Of a stretch of DNA of 64,000 nucleotides, positions 1-8,949 are shown in pieces. Source of the DNA: CAZROT01 sp964601895 (GTDB lineage Bacteria; Pseudomonadota; Gammaproteobacteria; Enterobacterales; Enterobacteriaceae); NCBI GenBank assembly GCA_964601895.1, contig CAZROT010000004.1:186001-250000 (forward strand). The letters run 5' to 3'. Numbering within the stretch: position 1 is the stretch's first letter; each line of letters opens with the position of its first letter. Under the pieces are notes generated by a model, which saw only the letters and a list, made by a program, of their open reading frames with translations, did not search any database and had not been told where the DNA came from. A program made the position numbers and the translations under genes.

Positions 1-698
1 GTGAGCGGCTGTCATGGCTGGAATCACAGCGACATGAATTCCTGCGTTGTATTTCTCACGAACTTAAAACACCACTGGCAAGTATGCGTGAAGGAACAGA
101 ATTGCTTGCAGATGAAATTGCCGGGAAACTCACTGCAGAGCAAAAAGAAGTAGTCACTATCCTGAATAATAGCAGCCTTCATTTACAACAACTTATCGAG
201 AGACTGCTTGATTATAATCGTCAGTTAGCCGACAAACCTGCTCACTATAAGCAGGTTGAATTCAGGAAGATAATCGAAGACGTTATATCAGCACACAGTT
301 TACCTGCCCGCGCAAAAATGATGCATACCGAATTGCACTTACAGTGTGAAAACTGTCTCGCAGAACCGACCTTATTGATGCAAGTTCTTGGCAATATTTA
401 CTCTAATGCCGTGCACTACGGCAGAGAATCCAGTACTATCTGGATTCATAGCAGACAAATAAATGGTAAAATTCAAATTGACATTGCCAATACAGGTACT
501 CCTATCCCCACAGCAGAACAGAGGATGATTTTTGAACCTTTTTTTCAGGGGAGCCAGCAACGTAAAGGAGCAGTAAAGGGGACTGGTTTGGGGCTCAGTA
601 TTGCCCGTGATTGTGCCCTGCGTATGCAAGGAAATTTACAACTTGTTCCTGTTGATTATGCTGATACCTGTTTTCGTATTGAACTGCCATGCACATAA
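1..698 (+). CDS. glrK: Sensor histidine kinase GlrK (QseE), C-terminal part; 5' end lies outside the window
   Basis: This is the catalytic half of a membrane sensor kinase that phosphorylates GlrR. The frame is already open at base 3. It contains an H-box (ISHELKTPLAS, phospho-accepting His at bases 57-59), an N-box (NIYSNAVHYG), a G1 box (IANTGTPIP), an F-box (FEPFFQG) and a G2 box (GTGLGLSIA), in the order expected of HisKA plus HATPase_c. The sensor region and membrane segments are upstream of the window. Assignment to GlrK rests on the neighbours qseG and glrR, which form the glrK-qseG-glrR locus of enterobacteria. In E. coli this system responds to envelope stress and activates sigma-54-dependent glmY. 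The kinase family is certain; the specific name depends on context. Confidence 0.9.
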   Translation, partial: ERLSWLESQRHEFLRCISHELKTPLASMREGTELLADEIAGKLTAEQKEVVTILNNSSLHLQQLIERLLDYNRQLADKPAHYKQVEFRKIIEDVISAHSLPARAKMMHTELHLQCENCLAEPTLLMQVLGNIYSNAVHYGRESSTIWIHSRQINGKIQIDIANTGTPIPTAEQRMIFEPFFQGSQQRKGAVKGTGLGLSIARDCALRMQGNLQLVPVDYADTCFRIELPCT

Positions 699-714
699 AA
701 CCATTATAAATCCC

Positions 715-1635
715 ATGCAATGTAACCCCTTTTTTTTACAAAAAAATAAACAATCAGCATACAGGCGATATGCTTATTCTGGAGCACATTCATTATCGTG
801 GCTGCGGTTATCTTCTCTATTGATAACCGCATGCACACCTGCTAACAGACATTTCAATCAGATAGTTGCCATGGCGATGCCTGAAAATACCCTCACTGAT
901 TATCAGACGATGACCTGTTCACAGCTATGGAAATTAACTGAAAAAGAAACAAAAGTCACAAGAGAAAATACACTGTACTGGGTGCGCATAATGCATTGTA
1001 CTGAGCAGTTAAATGCACGGGAGGCACGTAGACTGGCAGAAAATTTTCCCCAATTATCCTGGTCAGACGCACTGAAGCGCGATTTGTTGATCAACAAAGC
1101 CGGTCCCTCTGTCAATGAACGCTACACTATGGTGAAACATGTTGACAGTTATCGCCATGAATTACCTCATACGCTAGTACCCATCATACAGCTATGGCGT
1201 GAACAACAGGTGTTGCAATTATTGCTGATTCAGGAGAAAGCACGTTATCAGCGCTTACAATCAGCAGCTGACATCGAGATTGGCAGCCTGCGAGAACATG
1301 AGACGCGTTTACAGCACAAACTAGCCAATCTGACTGATATCGAACATCAGCTTTCTGCACGCAAACAATTACAGCATGAAAACACCATGGCAGGAATAGC
1401 AGACACTACCAGCTCCACGACTATTCCGGCTGCAGAAAAAAATATGCCAGAAATACAACCAGGTACTATGCCCTCTGCGACTTTAGACAAGCTACCTGCC
1501 AAAATCACGCAGCAGGAAGCACCATTAATACCTTATGTGTCAAAAACTGAACCAGCGCACCCAGGCTACCTGGTGCCCGAGGTAAATAATACCTCCGTAC
1601 AGGCACCTTCATCCTCCTCCTCTGATATCGAATAA
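715..1635 (+). CDS. qseG: QseG-family outer-membrane lipoprotein
   Basis: QseG is a lipoprotein encoded between the kinase and regulator of the GlrK/GlrR (QseE/QseF) system; in E. coli it interacts with the kinase and affects signalling. The product is 306 residues from ATG 715, which lies 16 bases after the glrK stop. An upstream start at 601 would overlap glrK and is unlikely. A lipobox-like segment LITAC places the lipidated Cys at about residue 40 after a hydrophobic stretch. The central region matches QseG as I remember it: LWKLTEKE, TLYWVRIMHC, LWREQQVLQLLL and NLTDIEHQLSARK. It also contains a coiled coil near residues 165-225. The last 80 residues are a Pro/Ser/Thr-rich tail longer than in E. 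coli QseG. The long leader before the Cys is unusual. Confidence 0.87.
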   Translation: MQCNPFFLQKNKQSAYRRYAYSGAHSLSWLRLSSLLITACTPANRHFNQIVAMAMPENTLTDYQTMTCSQLWKLTEKETKVTRENTLYWVRIMHCTEQLNAREARRLAENFPQLSWSDALKRDLLINKAGPSVNERYTMVKHVDSYRHELPHTLVPIIQLWREQQVLQLLLIQEKARYQRLQSAADIEIGSLREHETRLQHKLANLTDIEHQLSARKQLQHENTMAGIADTTSSTTIPAAEKNMPEIQPGTMPSATLDKLPAKITQQEAPLIPYVSKTEPAHPGYLVPEVNNTSVQAPSSSSSDIE

Positions 1636-1637
1636 TA

Positions 1638-3338
1638 ATGTTAATTAACACTATGTTAAAAAGTTATCTTATCATCATACTTACCCTGTTAGTCTGGCTG
1701 ATGCCCGGTATTATCGGACACACGCCCTGGAAACAGGACGAAGCTTATAGTTTTGGCATCATTCAGCATATGCTGGAATCTGGAAACTGGCTGGTTCCTG
1801 TCAATGCAGGCCAGCCTTTTATGGAAAAACCTCCACTTTATTACTGGACAGCGACCCTCTTTGCTTCTTTTTTCAAACAATGGCTGCCTCTTCATGATGC
1901 CGCCCGTCTGGCAAGCGCATTCTATGCCGCCATAAGTTGCGTGTTCGTGGCACTCTTTGCCAAAGTATCTTTTCGTGCCACAACCCTGCTCAGCAAAAGA
2001 GTATTGCTTACGGTAATACTCTATGCTGGCACACCTGGCATGATAAAACATGCACACGATCTGTTCACCGATGTCGCATTATTGACCGGAACGGTCATTG
2101 CACTCTATGGATTACAGAAGATAGCTTATGCATCCACAGATAAAATTATGGATGCGTTATGGCTGAGCATCGGCACTGTGATTGCCTTATTATCTAAAGG
2201 TGTTTTTATACCCGGCCTGTTATTATTAACCGCGCTTACTCTGCCTGTTTTGTCGCCGGACTGTCGCAGGCGCCAATACTGGCGACAGCTGTGTCTGGCT
2301 GTATTAATTGCCCTGCCATTGAGTGTCATCTGGCCGATAACACTCATGATGCATTCACAAGAGTTGTTTAATGAATGGTTCTGGCAAAACAACATTGGCC
2401 GCTTTATAGGATTTTCCGTTCCCCAATTAGGGGCTGCTGCCAACAATATCCGCATTATCGAAGCCCTGGCTTTTTTCTGCTTTCCCTCAGGGGTACTGGC
2501 GCTGTTATATCTTTTACGTGGCGGCTGGAGGCATCTACGCCGCTCAGAAATTGCTATCCCCCTGCTATTCTGCGGTCTTGGTATTACTTTATTGCAGATA
2601 TCATCAACGTCGCGGCATCTGTATTTATTGCCTTTTATTGCCCCTCTGTCGATAATGGCAACGCGCGGACTGGCTCTACTTCCACGGCGATTTCTGCAAA
2701 ACTGGAATCTGATAGTTATCTGCATATTCAACCTGCTTGCGTTACTTATCCTGGCTGTGTGGCTGGCTACGCTGTCACAGCAATCCATGCAATGGCTGTC
2801 TCCACTGGCTCGATGGCTGCCAATGAATTTCAGTATGCCCTTTAAGATACTGCCTGTTACTTTTGCAGCCATACTCACTGCCATGTGGCTTTTGCGTTCC
2901 AGATGGTTTCAGTCCTGTGACCTGAAAGTTATCACCGCACGAGAGTGGTTTCTGGGGATGGTACTTGTCTGGGGACTTATCTTTACTCTGTTGCTGCCAT
3001 GGCTAGACAATGCCAAAGGCTATCAAAGCGTTTATAATCGCATGAAAATCGCCATACAATCAGCATGGCAGACTGACGATTGCATGAATTCATTTAATCT
3101 CGGCGAATCAGAGGCACCCTTGCTTTATTATTTTACCGGCATTTTACATCGTCCCTTACCCCTGCAGCAGGGAATCGGAGAATGTCGATGGTTGCTGGTG
3201 GAATCAAGAGGGGAAAAACTCACAGCGCCTTCTGGTATGGCCTTGTTCTGGCAAGGTAGCAGAGACGGCGATGAGATAGAACGCTTAACGTTATTCAAAA
3301 AAACTGACACACCGGTAAATTCAACCAGCAGAAACTGA
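1638..3338 (+). CDS. ArnT/PMT-family membrane glycosyltransferase
   Basis: This is a 566-residue multi-pass membrane protein of the GT-C superfamily that uses lipid-linked sugar donors. The closest family is ArnT-like (GT83), whose best-known member adds aminoarabinose to lipid A. Residues 31-40 (WKQDEAYSFG) hold the acidic pair at the start of the first periplasmic loop, where the catalytic Asp of this superfamily lies. This is followed by a MEKPPLYYW-type motif and about ten hydrophobic segments. The gene starts two bases after the qseG stop and is followed by glrR 36 bases later, so it appears co-transcribed with the two-component system. In E. coli qseG is followed directly by glrR, so this gene is an insertion here. 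The acceptor and sugar are unknown, and I would not call it ArnT itself. Confidence 0.83.
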   Translation: MLINTMLKSYLIIILTLLVWLMPGIIGHTPWKQDEAYSFGIIQHMLESGNWLVPVNAGQPFMEKPPLYYWTATLFASFFKQWLPLHDAARLASAFYAAISCVFVALFAKVSFRATTLLSKRVLLTVILYAGTPGMIKHAHDLFTDVALLTGTVIALYGLQKIAYASTDKIMDALWLSIGTVIALLSKGVFIPGLLLLTALTLPVLSPDCRRRQYWRQLCLAVLIALPLSVIWPITLMMHSQELFNEWFWQNNIGRFIGFSVPQLGAAANNIRIIEALAFFCFPSGVLALLYLLRGGWRHLRRSEIAIPLLFCGLGITLLQISSTSRHLYLLPFIAPLSIMATRGLALLPRRFLQNWNLIVICIFNLLALLILAVWLATLSQQSMQWLSPLARWLPMNFSMPFKILPVTFAAILTAMWLLRSRWFQSCDLKVITAREWFLGMVLVWGLIFTLLLPWLDNAKGYQSVYNRMKIAIQSAWQTDDCMNSFNLGESEAPLLYYFTGILHRPLPLQQGIGECRWLLVESRGEKLTAPSGMALFWQGSRDGDEIERLTLFKKTDTPVNSTSRN

Positions 3339-3374
3339 TTTATGTGTAATCATGCTTAACAGAGCTTAACATCA

Positions 3375-4712
3375 ATGGCCACCCACAAACCCGCTAACCT
3401 GCTGCTGGTTGATGACGATCCCGGACTGTTAAAATTACTGGGAATGCGCCTGACCAGTGAAGGATTTAATGTCATTACCGCACAAAGTGGACAGCAGGCT
3501 TTACGTCTGTTACTGCGTGAGCCTGTCGATCTGGTTATCAGCGATCTGCGTATGGATGAAATGGACGGACTGACGCTGTTTACTGACATTCAAAAACAAC
3601 AACCCGGTATACCCGTGATTATACTGACAGCACATGGTTCGATTCCTGATGCCGTCACCGCAACACAAAAAGGCGTATTTGGTTTCTTAACCAAACCCGT
3701 TGATCGTGATGCTCTGTATAAAACCATTGATGCGGCTCTTAAGCTGTCTGGCCCTGCGTGTGATGAAAGCTGGCGTCAGCCTATCATCACACGCAGCCCG
3801 CTAATGTTACGCCTGCTGGAACAGGTGAAAATGGTTGCACAATCCCATGTCAGCGTATTACTGAACGGCCAGAGTGGTACCGGCAAAGAATTACTGGCCG
3901 AGGCCATTCATCGCGCCAGTCCTGATGCAACAAGACCCTTTATCGCCATCAATTGTGGTGCATTACCGGAACAACTATTGGAATCAGAGCTTTTCGGTCA
4001 CGTCAAAGGGGCATTTACCGGAGCAGTCAGCAGCCGCGAAGGTCTGTTCCAGGCGGCAGAAGGCGGGACAATTTTTCTCGATGAAATCGGTGATATGCCA
4101 CTACCATTGCAGATAAAATTGCTGCGCGTGTTACAGGAACGCAAAGTAAGACCGCTCGGCAGCAATCAGGACAGGCGCATCAATGTCAGAATTATTTCTG
4201 CTACACACCGGGATCTGCAAAAGGCAATGGCAAACAATGAGTTTCGCGCTGATCTCTACTATCGTTTAAATGTGGTCAACTTACGTTTGCCCGCACTGAA
4301 TGAACGGACTGAAGATATTCCTCTGCTGGCAAATCATTTATTGCGCGAATCAGCCAACAGATACAAGCCATTGGTACGCAGTTTTTCTACGGATGCCATG
4401 ATGCGTCTGATGACGGCAGACTGGCCCGGAAATATCCGACAGCTGGTCAACGTTGTGGAACAGGCAGTAGCCCTCACGTCAGCGCCAATAATTAGTGCAG
4501 CGCTTATCGAACAGGCGCTGGAAAGTAAAAGCCATGCATTACCCACTCTGCTGCAAGCTCGCCAACAGTTTGAAAGTAACTACCTGCGTAAGCTACTGCA
4601 AATGACTAAAGGTAATATCACCCAGGCTGCCCGTATGGCAGGCCGCAATCGCACTGAATTCTATAAACTCCTGTCACGTCATGAATTGGGCGCCAGTGAT
4701 TTTAAAAAATAA
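3375..4712 (+). CDS. glrR: Sigma-54-dependent response regulator GlrR (QseF)
   Basis: This is the response regulator partner of GlrK. The 445-residue protein has a receiver domain (residues about 8-120, DDD acidic cluster, phospho-acceptor D57 in VISDLRMDEMDG). It is followed by a sigma-54 AAA+ domain with Walker A (GQSGTGKE), the GAFTGA loop that contacts sigma-54, Walker B (IFLDEIGDMP) and an arginine-finger region. A C-terminal Fis-type helix-turn-helix (GNITQAARMAGRNRTEFYKLL) completes it. All motifs are intact, so it should be functional. E. coli GlrR drives glmY, which is not in this window. The glnB gene that often follows in enterobacteria is absent and an AT-rich gap follows instead. 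Confidence 0.95.
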   Translation: MATHKPANLLLVDDDPGLLKLLGMRLTSEGFNVITAQSGQQALRLLLREPVDLVISDLRMDEMDGLTLFTDIQKQQPGIPVIILTAHGSIPDAVTATQKGVFGFLTKPVDRDALYKTIDAALKLSGPACDESWRQPIITRSPLMLRLLEQVKMVAQSHVSVLLNGQSGTGKELLAEAIHRASPDATRPFIAINCGALPEQLLESELFGHVKGAFTGAVSSREGLFQAAEGGTIFLDEIGDMPLPLQIKLLRVLQERKVRPLGSNQDRRINVRIISATHRDLQKAMANNEFRADLYYRLNVVNLRLPALNERTEDIPLLANHLLRESANRYKPLVRSFSTDAMMRLMTADWPGNIRQLVNVVEQAVALTSAPIISAALIEQALESKSHALPTLLQARQQFESNYLRKLLQMTKGNITQAARMAGRNRTEFYKLLSRHELGASDFKK

Positions 4713-5269
4713 TATGCAAAATTACCGCCATACTATCGATAAACATAATTGATACATGCCAGCTACCCAATAAAGTTTACCTGTCATTATTAATAGCGAA
4801 TATTAAAAAAATTAATAAATAAGCTGGATAACCTGTTTTATTAAGCGCATCCATTCTTTTTTTATTGCGACAATATTACCTAGATTTAGTGATAATTTAT
4901 CTACGTATTTAAATAATAATTTAACATTGTTATTTAAATGTATTTAATATATAAAATATTTTTATATTAAAAAATCTAAGACGTTAATTTTAAACATATT
5001 ATGTAATGTCATATAAAAAATTATTAAATATAAAAATACTTCATTAAGTATAAAGTACATATTAATAAAATACGTAACTGACATATTTTAATTTATATAA
5101 AGTTAGTGTTATAGTATTTCCTTACAATTTTAAAAATTGTAAAAATAACGAAAATTATATTACCCACCGAATATTAAATACTGCTGCTTTAGTTAAATGC
5201 AGCACCGGGTATTATTAATTTTTATATTGCTAATAAAAATAATTTAATTAAAAAAGGAAAGGATAGAAT
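4713..5269. other. AT-rich intergenic region of about 557 bp
   Basis: No credible gene. The stretch is very rich in A and T, with runs of TTAAATA and ATTTTTATAT, and is far lower in GC than glrR. It looks like the boundary between the conserved glr locus and acquired DNA, and may be a silenced, H-NS-bound promoter region for the next gene. A good ribosome binding site (AAAGGAAAGGA) sits just before ATG 5270. Confidence 0.6.
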
Positions 5270-6040
5270 ATGGGTAAAACAGCGAGTATTCAGGATTTGG
5301 CAAAGCGGGAAAGTGAATATCGTGATTATTTAGATAAACTCGAAAAACAACTAGTTAACAAATCTGCTACAGAAGAAGCTGATTTACAGAAACGCATTGA
5401 TAAATTTTACAAGGATAATAAGTACGACAAAATAGATTTTGTCAGTGGTAAAAATCACGATTTCATGCAACAGGCCGACTGGTCTCTGAGCAATGTCAAA
5501 AACATTATCGATACCATTGGCAAAGCAATTTTTGGTGGTGATAAAAAATTATTACCGCCTGGCGTGTCAGTGAACGATAAAGTACCAATGAGCATTACTG
5601 CTATGCAGGATCTACAGATCTATATTGCAAGTAAATGCTTCGATGTCATCAGTGGCATTATCGAAAGCTTTGGCAATTCCACCTCTGTCAGTTACAGCTC
5701 CAGCTATAAAGATGTCAGTCTTGGTAATGGATTACATCTGTTTGCTACCGTCTCATGTGATTCTTATAAATCTACTTCATTTTTCAACAATGAAGAAATA
5801 TATCAGTATTTGTATATCTATCAGGTGGCATATTCAGCAGCAGAAGCGGAGACAGAAGGAAAAATTGTCGCTACACAAGTGTATGAAGATGAAATCGTCG
5901 AGTATAAAAGAAAACTCGAACGCTATATTGAACAACTGGATAATGACACGATTAGCTTAGAGCAGTATAAGACACTACGTGATAATTATCAGAGCTTTAT
6001 TGACGATGCAATGAAGCAGCTGGAAAAACTAAAAAAATAA
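5270..6040 (+). CDS. Unrecognised protein, helical ends around a Ser/Thr/Tyr-rich core
   Basis: I do not recognise this 256-residue protein. It has no signal peptide or membrane segment. Residues 1-55 and 205-256 are charged and helical, probably coiled coil (KRESEYRDYLDKLEKQL; YKTLRDNYQSFIDDAMKQLEKLKK). The middle is richer in beta-type sequence (TSVSYSSSYKDVSLGNGLHLFATVSC). A strong ribosome binding site, AAAGGAAAGGA, precedes ATG 5270. The gene follows an AT-rich region and is 48 bases upstream of another unrecognised gene, so the two are probably co-transcribed. The layout of helical ends around a beta core recalls small toxins or secreted effectors, but nothing in the sequence proves that. 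Confidence 0.72.
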   Translation: MGKTASIQDLAKRESEYRDYLDKLEKQLVNKSATEEADLQKRIDKFYKDNKYDKIDFVSGKNHDFMQQADWSLSNVKNIIDTIGKAIFGGDKKLLPPGVSVNDKVPMSITAMQDLQIYIASKCFDVISGIIESFGNSTSVSYSSSYKDVSLGNGLHLFATVSCDSYKSTSFFNNEEIYQYLYIYQVAYSAAEAETEGKIVATQVYEDEIVEYKRKLERYIEQLDNDTISLEQYKTLRDNYQSFIDDAMKQLEKLKK

Positions 6041-6088
6041 CATTATCTGCCAACGGATAACTTCTTTTTCACTTTTTTGGAATCTTTG

Positions 6089-6730
6089 ATGAGTAGCTAC
6101 CCCATTGGAATCTGGCGAGTACCTGTTCCCCAAGTGCACAAAGGCGATTATTTTAGCCTGATTGAAGATAGAGGAGAACTGGTAAATGCCATCGCAGATA
6201 GCAATACCAACTACCTGTTTGCAGAAACAGTAAATGCTACAGGAACGCTTGCGACCCGCCCATTAGCAATAATAGGCACATTGTCTGACATCGTGGATTT
6301 TCTTATTAAAAATAAAAACAGAAAAATCCAGAACAGAATCGCAGAACTTCCCAATATTTATCTTGGTATTGCGCCATATCGCCCCAAAAACCGCTTTCGC
6401 GGCCTGTTCCCCGCGGAAGACTTTGGCAATCAATTATTTTCTCAGTTGATGAATTTTTTCCCGGATTTAGCGGGTATCAATGTCCCTGCTTTTGTAGAGG
6501 TGGCGGCAATTCCATCGACACTGGATGGTCTGTGGTCTGCTATACAACGGCTAAAGGAACGTGATGACGCGAATTCATCAGGAGACAACATGCTGTTTGT
6601 AAAGTTTAGTTACCTGCCGGAAGATAATATGCAACATATTGCCACTGGAGAGATTTCGTTAGCGCAAGTGCTCAATGTATTAAAAGTTGGAGGAGCAAGA
6701 ATTGGCACTGCCGCCTTAAAAATAGCATAA
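6089..6730 (+). CDS. Unrecognised protein, second gene of a two-gene unit
   Basis: A 213-residue protein of unknown function. I chose ATG 6089 over a TTG at 6077 because the product then begins MSSYPIGIWRVPVPQ with no unusual codon. There is no signal peptide or convincing membrane helix. Residues 65-90 contain an amphipathic stretch (SDIVDFLIKNKNRKIQNRI), and the C-terminus ends LKVGGARIGTAALKIA, which is glycine/alanine-rich. It lies 48 bases after the preceding unrecognised gene on the same strand, so a shared transcript and perhaps a paired role (toxin and partner, or effector and helper) are plausible. It could also be an unrelated acquired gene. The reading frame is long and intact, supporting a real product. 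Confidence 0.68.
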   Translation: MSSYPIGIWRVPVPQVHKGDYFSLIEDRGELVNAIADSNTNYLFAETVNATGTLATRPLAIIGTLSDIVDFLIKNKNRKIQNRIAELPNIYLGIAPYRPKNRFRGLFPAEDFGNQLFSQLMNFFPDLAGINVPAFVEVAAIPSTLDGLWSAIQRLKERDDANSSGDNMLFVKFSYLPEDNMQHIATGEISLAQVLNVLKVGGARIGTAALKIA

Positions 6731-6800
6731 GTTAATATAAGCTTCCGCTAATCTAAAAGGCGCTCTGCTTCGCTTTTTCACAAAACCCATCGATATAAAA

Positions 6801-6862
6801 TGGCTCTGTCGGAGACTGAAGATTCCTTTTTTAAGGTATCTGAAACTGCTCTGGCAGAGCCA
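6801..6862. repeat. Inverted repeat TGGCTCTG...CAGAGCCA in the gap before the metalloprotease gene
   Basis: Eight-base perfect arms, TGGCTCTG at 6801-6808 and CAGAGCCA at 6855-6862, enclose 46 bases. This could be a long-loop hairpin in the leader of the next gene, a protein-binding site, or chance. There is no T-run, so it is not a typical terminator. Confidence 0.4.
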
Positions 6863-6932
6863 CTCGCTTTAATGGCTTTTAATGCCAGATGCAGCTCAAT
6901 TTCACTAATCATTTTATCCGGAGATGACTCTA

Positions 6933-8654
6933 ATGGTTAATGGCTTTTTTGCTATTATTAAATCGTTTTTCATGCAAACAACAACAGTACGTGGCGTGGT
7001 TTATGCAAACAGAAAGAATTTACCCACACAGGAATCGCCTGCACTCATTACCTCTTTAGTAAAAGCCTCGCTGCCTCTGCAGGTACCTGCTAAAAATATC
7101 TTTACCTATCATCCCGGAGACGGCCACCAATATATCAAATTACCACGCGGCTCTCTGGGCAGAAACGTGCTGCAGTTTGGCGCAGGCATTACCCGGGATA
7201 TGCTGCACGTTGAAAAAATCAGCGACTTTTTTATCAGCATCATCAGAATAACAATACAGGGTGGTGCTGGTGGCAGTGTGACCATTAATGAAATGAAGAG
7301 CAGTTTCTATAAAGGCTCTCACTGGCTTGGCAGTATAGAACTGGAGCAGGAAATTTTTTCGCTGCAGCACATTCGTTACACTATTAATGGCGATAAAAAG
7401 CCTCTGCGTGAATTGCTACCACCAGCGGTCATTACACCTGCAAAAGAAGAGATAGCGCCACAGCCTGAGTCGACTCCAGCTAAAAAAGTATTTGTATATA
7501 ACGCCGGAGATGGTCATCAGCGTCTTGAGTTGCAGCAAGGTTCCGGTAGCAGAAACGTGCTGCAGTTTGGTGCAGGCATTACCCTGGATATGCTGCATTT
7601 TGCCATAGACGGCTTTATACAAGGCTCTGTGAAAATAACCATAAAGGATAGTGGTAGCGTAACCATTTCTGAAAACAGGAACAGTAAATATTCCGGCTGT
7701 TATTCGCTTGGCAGCATAGAAGTGGGTGGTAAGTCTTTCTCAATGGATGAGATCCGCGACGCCGTTCAGGCAGGCAAACAACCCTGGCCGGAATTGCTAC
7801 CACCAGCGGTCATTATACCTTCGGTAGAGATACTGCCTGAGCCAGCACCACCAGTGGTAACACCTGTAAAACCGGTAGATCCTCATACTGCCAGGGTAAT
7901 GGAAATGATTGGTGCCCACCAATACAAGTGGGAGAAAAACGGACAAAAAGAAAGAAAGCTGACTTATTCATTTAACAAGTACTCACCGCTGCAGTTAGCA
8001 GATTATCTGAAAAAATACTATCCGCATGTCTATGAATCAGAGATGAAAGATAATCTCGATGATTATAGAAACTTAGTAATAAGCTCGGCCGAAGACTCCT
8101 TGAAAGCCATGGTCAGAAAGCTCCTGACTGACCTGCAGAAAAAAATTGGTCTTGAATTTGAAGAAATAACGGATGATCAGGGGGGTGAAGCGGACACTGA
8201 TTTGCGCTTTCTGACTTACGACCTTGCTCCAGGAGATAACGGCGATTATCCATCCGGGTTAACCTGCATGTTAACGGCAGACAATAAGAAGACCAGTATT
8301 GTGATGATAAGGCAAGACCGGGTTTCTGAAAATCTAACGGCCCATGAAATTGGGCATGCATTGGGATTGAGACACACGGACGGTAATGCAAAGTACAATT
8401 ATTCCACCGTAATGCAGCCGCATATTTATGTGGAAGGATTTACCGACACTGATATTGCCGTTTTAAAAGAAAAGTATGGCCCTGATGTCACGCATGCGCA
8501 GAGCCCCTCTGTCGATAAAGTAACCAGTACTGAAATGCTCACCAATGTCATGTCCAGCATGCCGCAACATCAACAGCAGGACACGGTGATGGCGCATCAT
8601 CACCCGGATACAAGGATACCTGTTCCTTTGCTGACACAATCGCAAGCTGTCTGA
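6933..8654 (+). CDS. Matrixin-type zinc metalloprotease with two HCBP-related repeats
   Basis: The zinc site is clear: HEIGHALGLRH, the extended HExxHxxGxxH motif, near residue 471, followed by a Met-turn candidate STVMQPHIY. This places the C-terminal 190 residues in the metzincin/matrixin group. Before it lie two homologous blocks (DNA about 7095-7430 and 7485-7805), each reading NVLQFGAGIT then MLH and ending LGSIE, which fit the haemolysin-type calcium-binding related (HCBP) domain. The two copies share near-identical DNA stretches, indicating an internal duplication. The C-terminal tail is His/Gln-rich. ATG 6933 has CCGGAG nine bases upstream and is preferred to ATG 6924. No classical signal peptide is present, so a type I (RTX-like) or other non-Sec route is possible. 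The substrate is unknown. Confidence 0.82.
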   Translation: MVNGFFAIIKSFFMQTTTVRGVVYANRKNLPTQESPALITSLVKASLPLQVPAKNIFTYHPGDGHQYIKLPRGSLGRNVLQFGAGITRDMLHVEKISDFFISIIRITIQGGAGGSVTINEMKSSFYKGSHWLGSIELEQEIFSLQHIRYTINGDKKPLRELLPPAVITPAKEEIAPQPESTPAKKVFVYNAGDGHQRLELQQGSGSRNVLQFGAGITLDMLHFAIDGFIQGSVKITIKDSGSVTISENRNSKYSGCYSLGSIEVGGKSFSMDEIRDAVQAGKQPWPELLPPAVIIPSVEILPEPAPPVVTPVKPVDPHTARVMEMIGAHQYKWEKNGQKERKLTYSFNKYSPLQLADYLKKYYPHVYESEMKDNLDDYRNLVISSAEDSLKAMVRKLLTDLQKKIGLEFEEITDDQGGEADTDLRFLTYDLAPGDNGDYPSGLTCMLTADNKKTSIVMIRQDRVSENLTAHEIGHALGLRHTDGNAKYNYSTVMQPHIYVEGFTDTDIAVLKEKYGPDVTHAQSPSVDKVTSTEMLTNVMSSMPQHQQQDTVMAHHHPDTRIPVPLLTQSQAV

Positions 8655-8902
8655 AGCAGGACAAGAGGCAAGAGGAAGCAGCAGAATCTCAGTCACCATG
8701 AAACCATAACACCGGATCAGTGGTAATGTAATCGTGCACAATGCCTGAAAAAATGAACGGGACGCGTGGTGTTATGCAACATAGCGCATTGCGCCATAAG
8801 TCCATTTTCAGGCGCTGTGAAGACCGTAAACATAATCACCAGGCAAGGGGGGGGTTTTACTGTGAAACAGTCAGGACAAAACCGGCGTTAACAGCGTTGA
8901 AA

Positions 8903-8925
8903 ATCACGCCCATTATGGGCGTGAT
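8903..8925 (-). terminator. Rho-independent terminator of the SGNH hydrolase gene
   Basis: A near-perfect hairpin, ATCACGCCCA and TGGGCGTGAT with a three-base loop, is followed on the minus strand by TTTTC. It lies 24 bases beyond the stop of the minus-strand hydrolase gene and between two convergent genes. Confidence 0.75.
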
Positions 8926-8949
8926 AACCTTATTTTGCCTGCCATTCTT

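Noticed and set aside
2126..2884. A 252-residue open frame on the minus strand opposite the ArnT-like gene
   Set aside because: It lies within a well-supported membrane protein gene, has no family resemblance and no ribosome binding site; it is a shadow frame.
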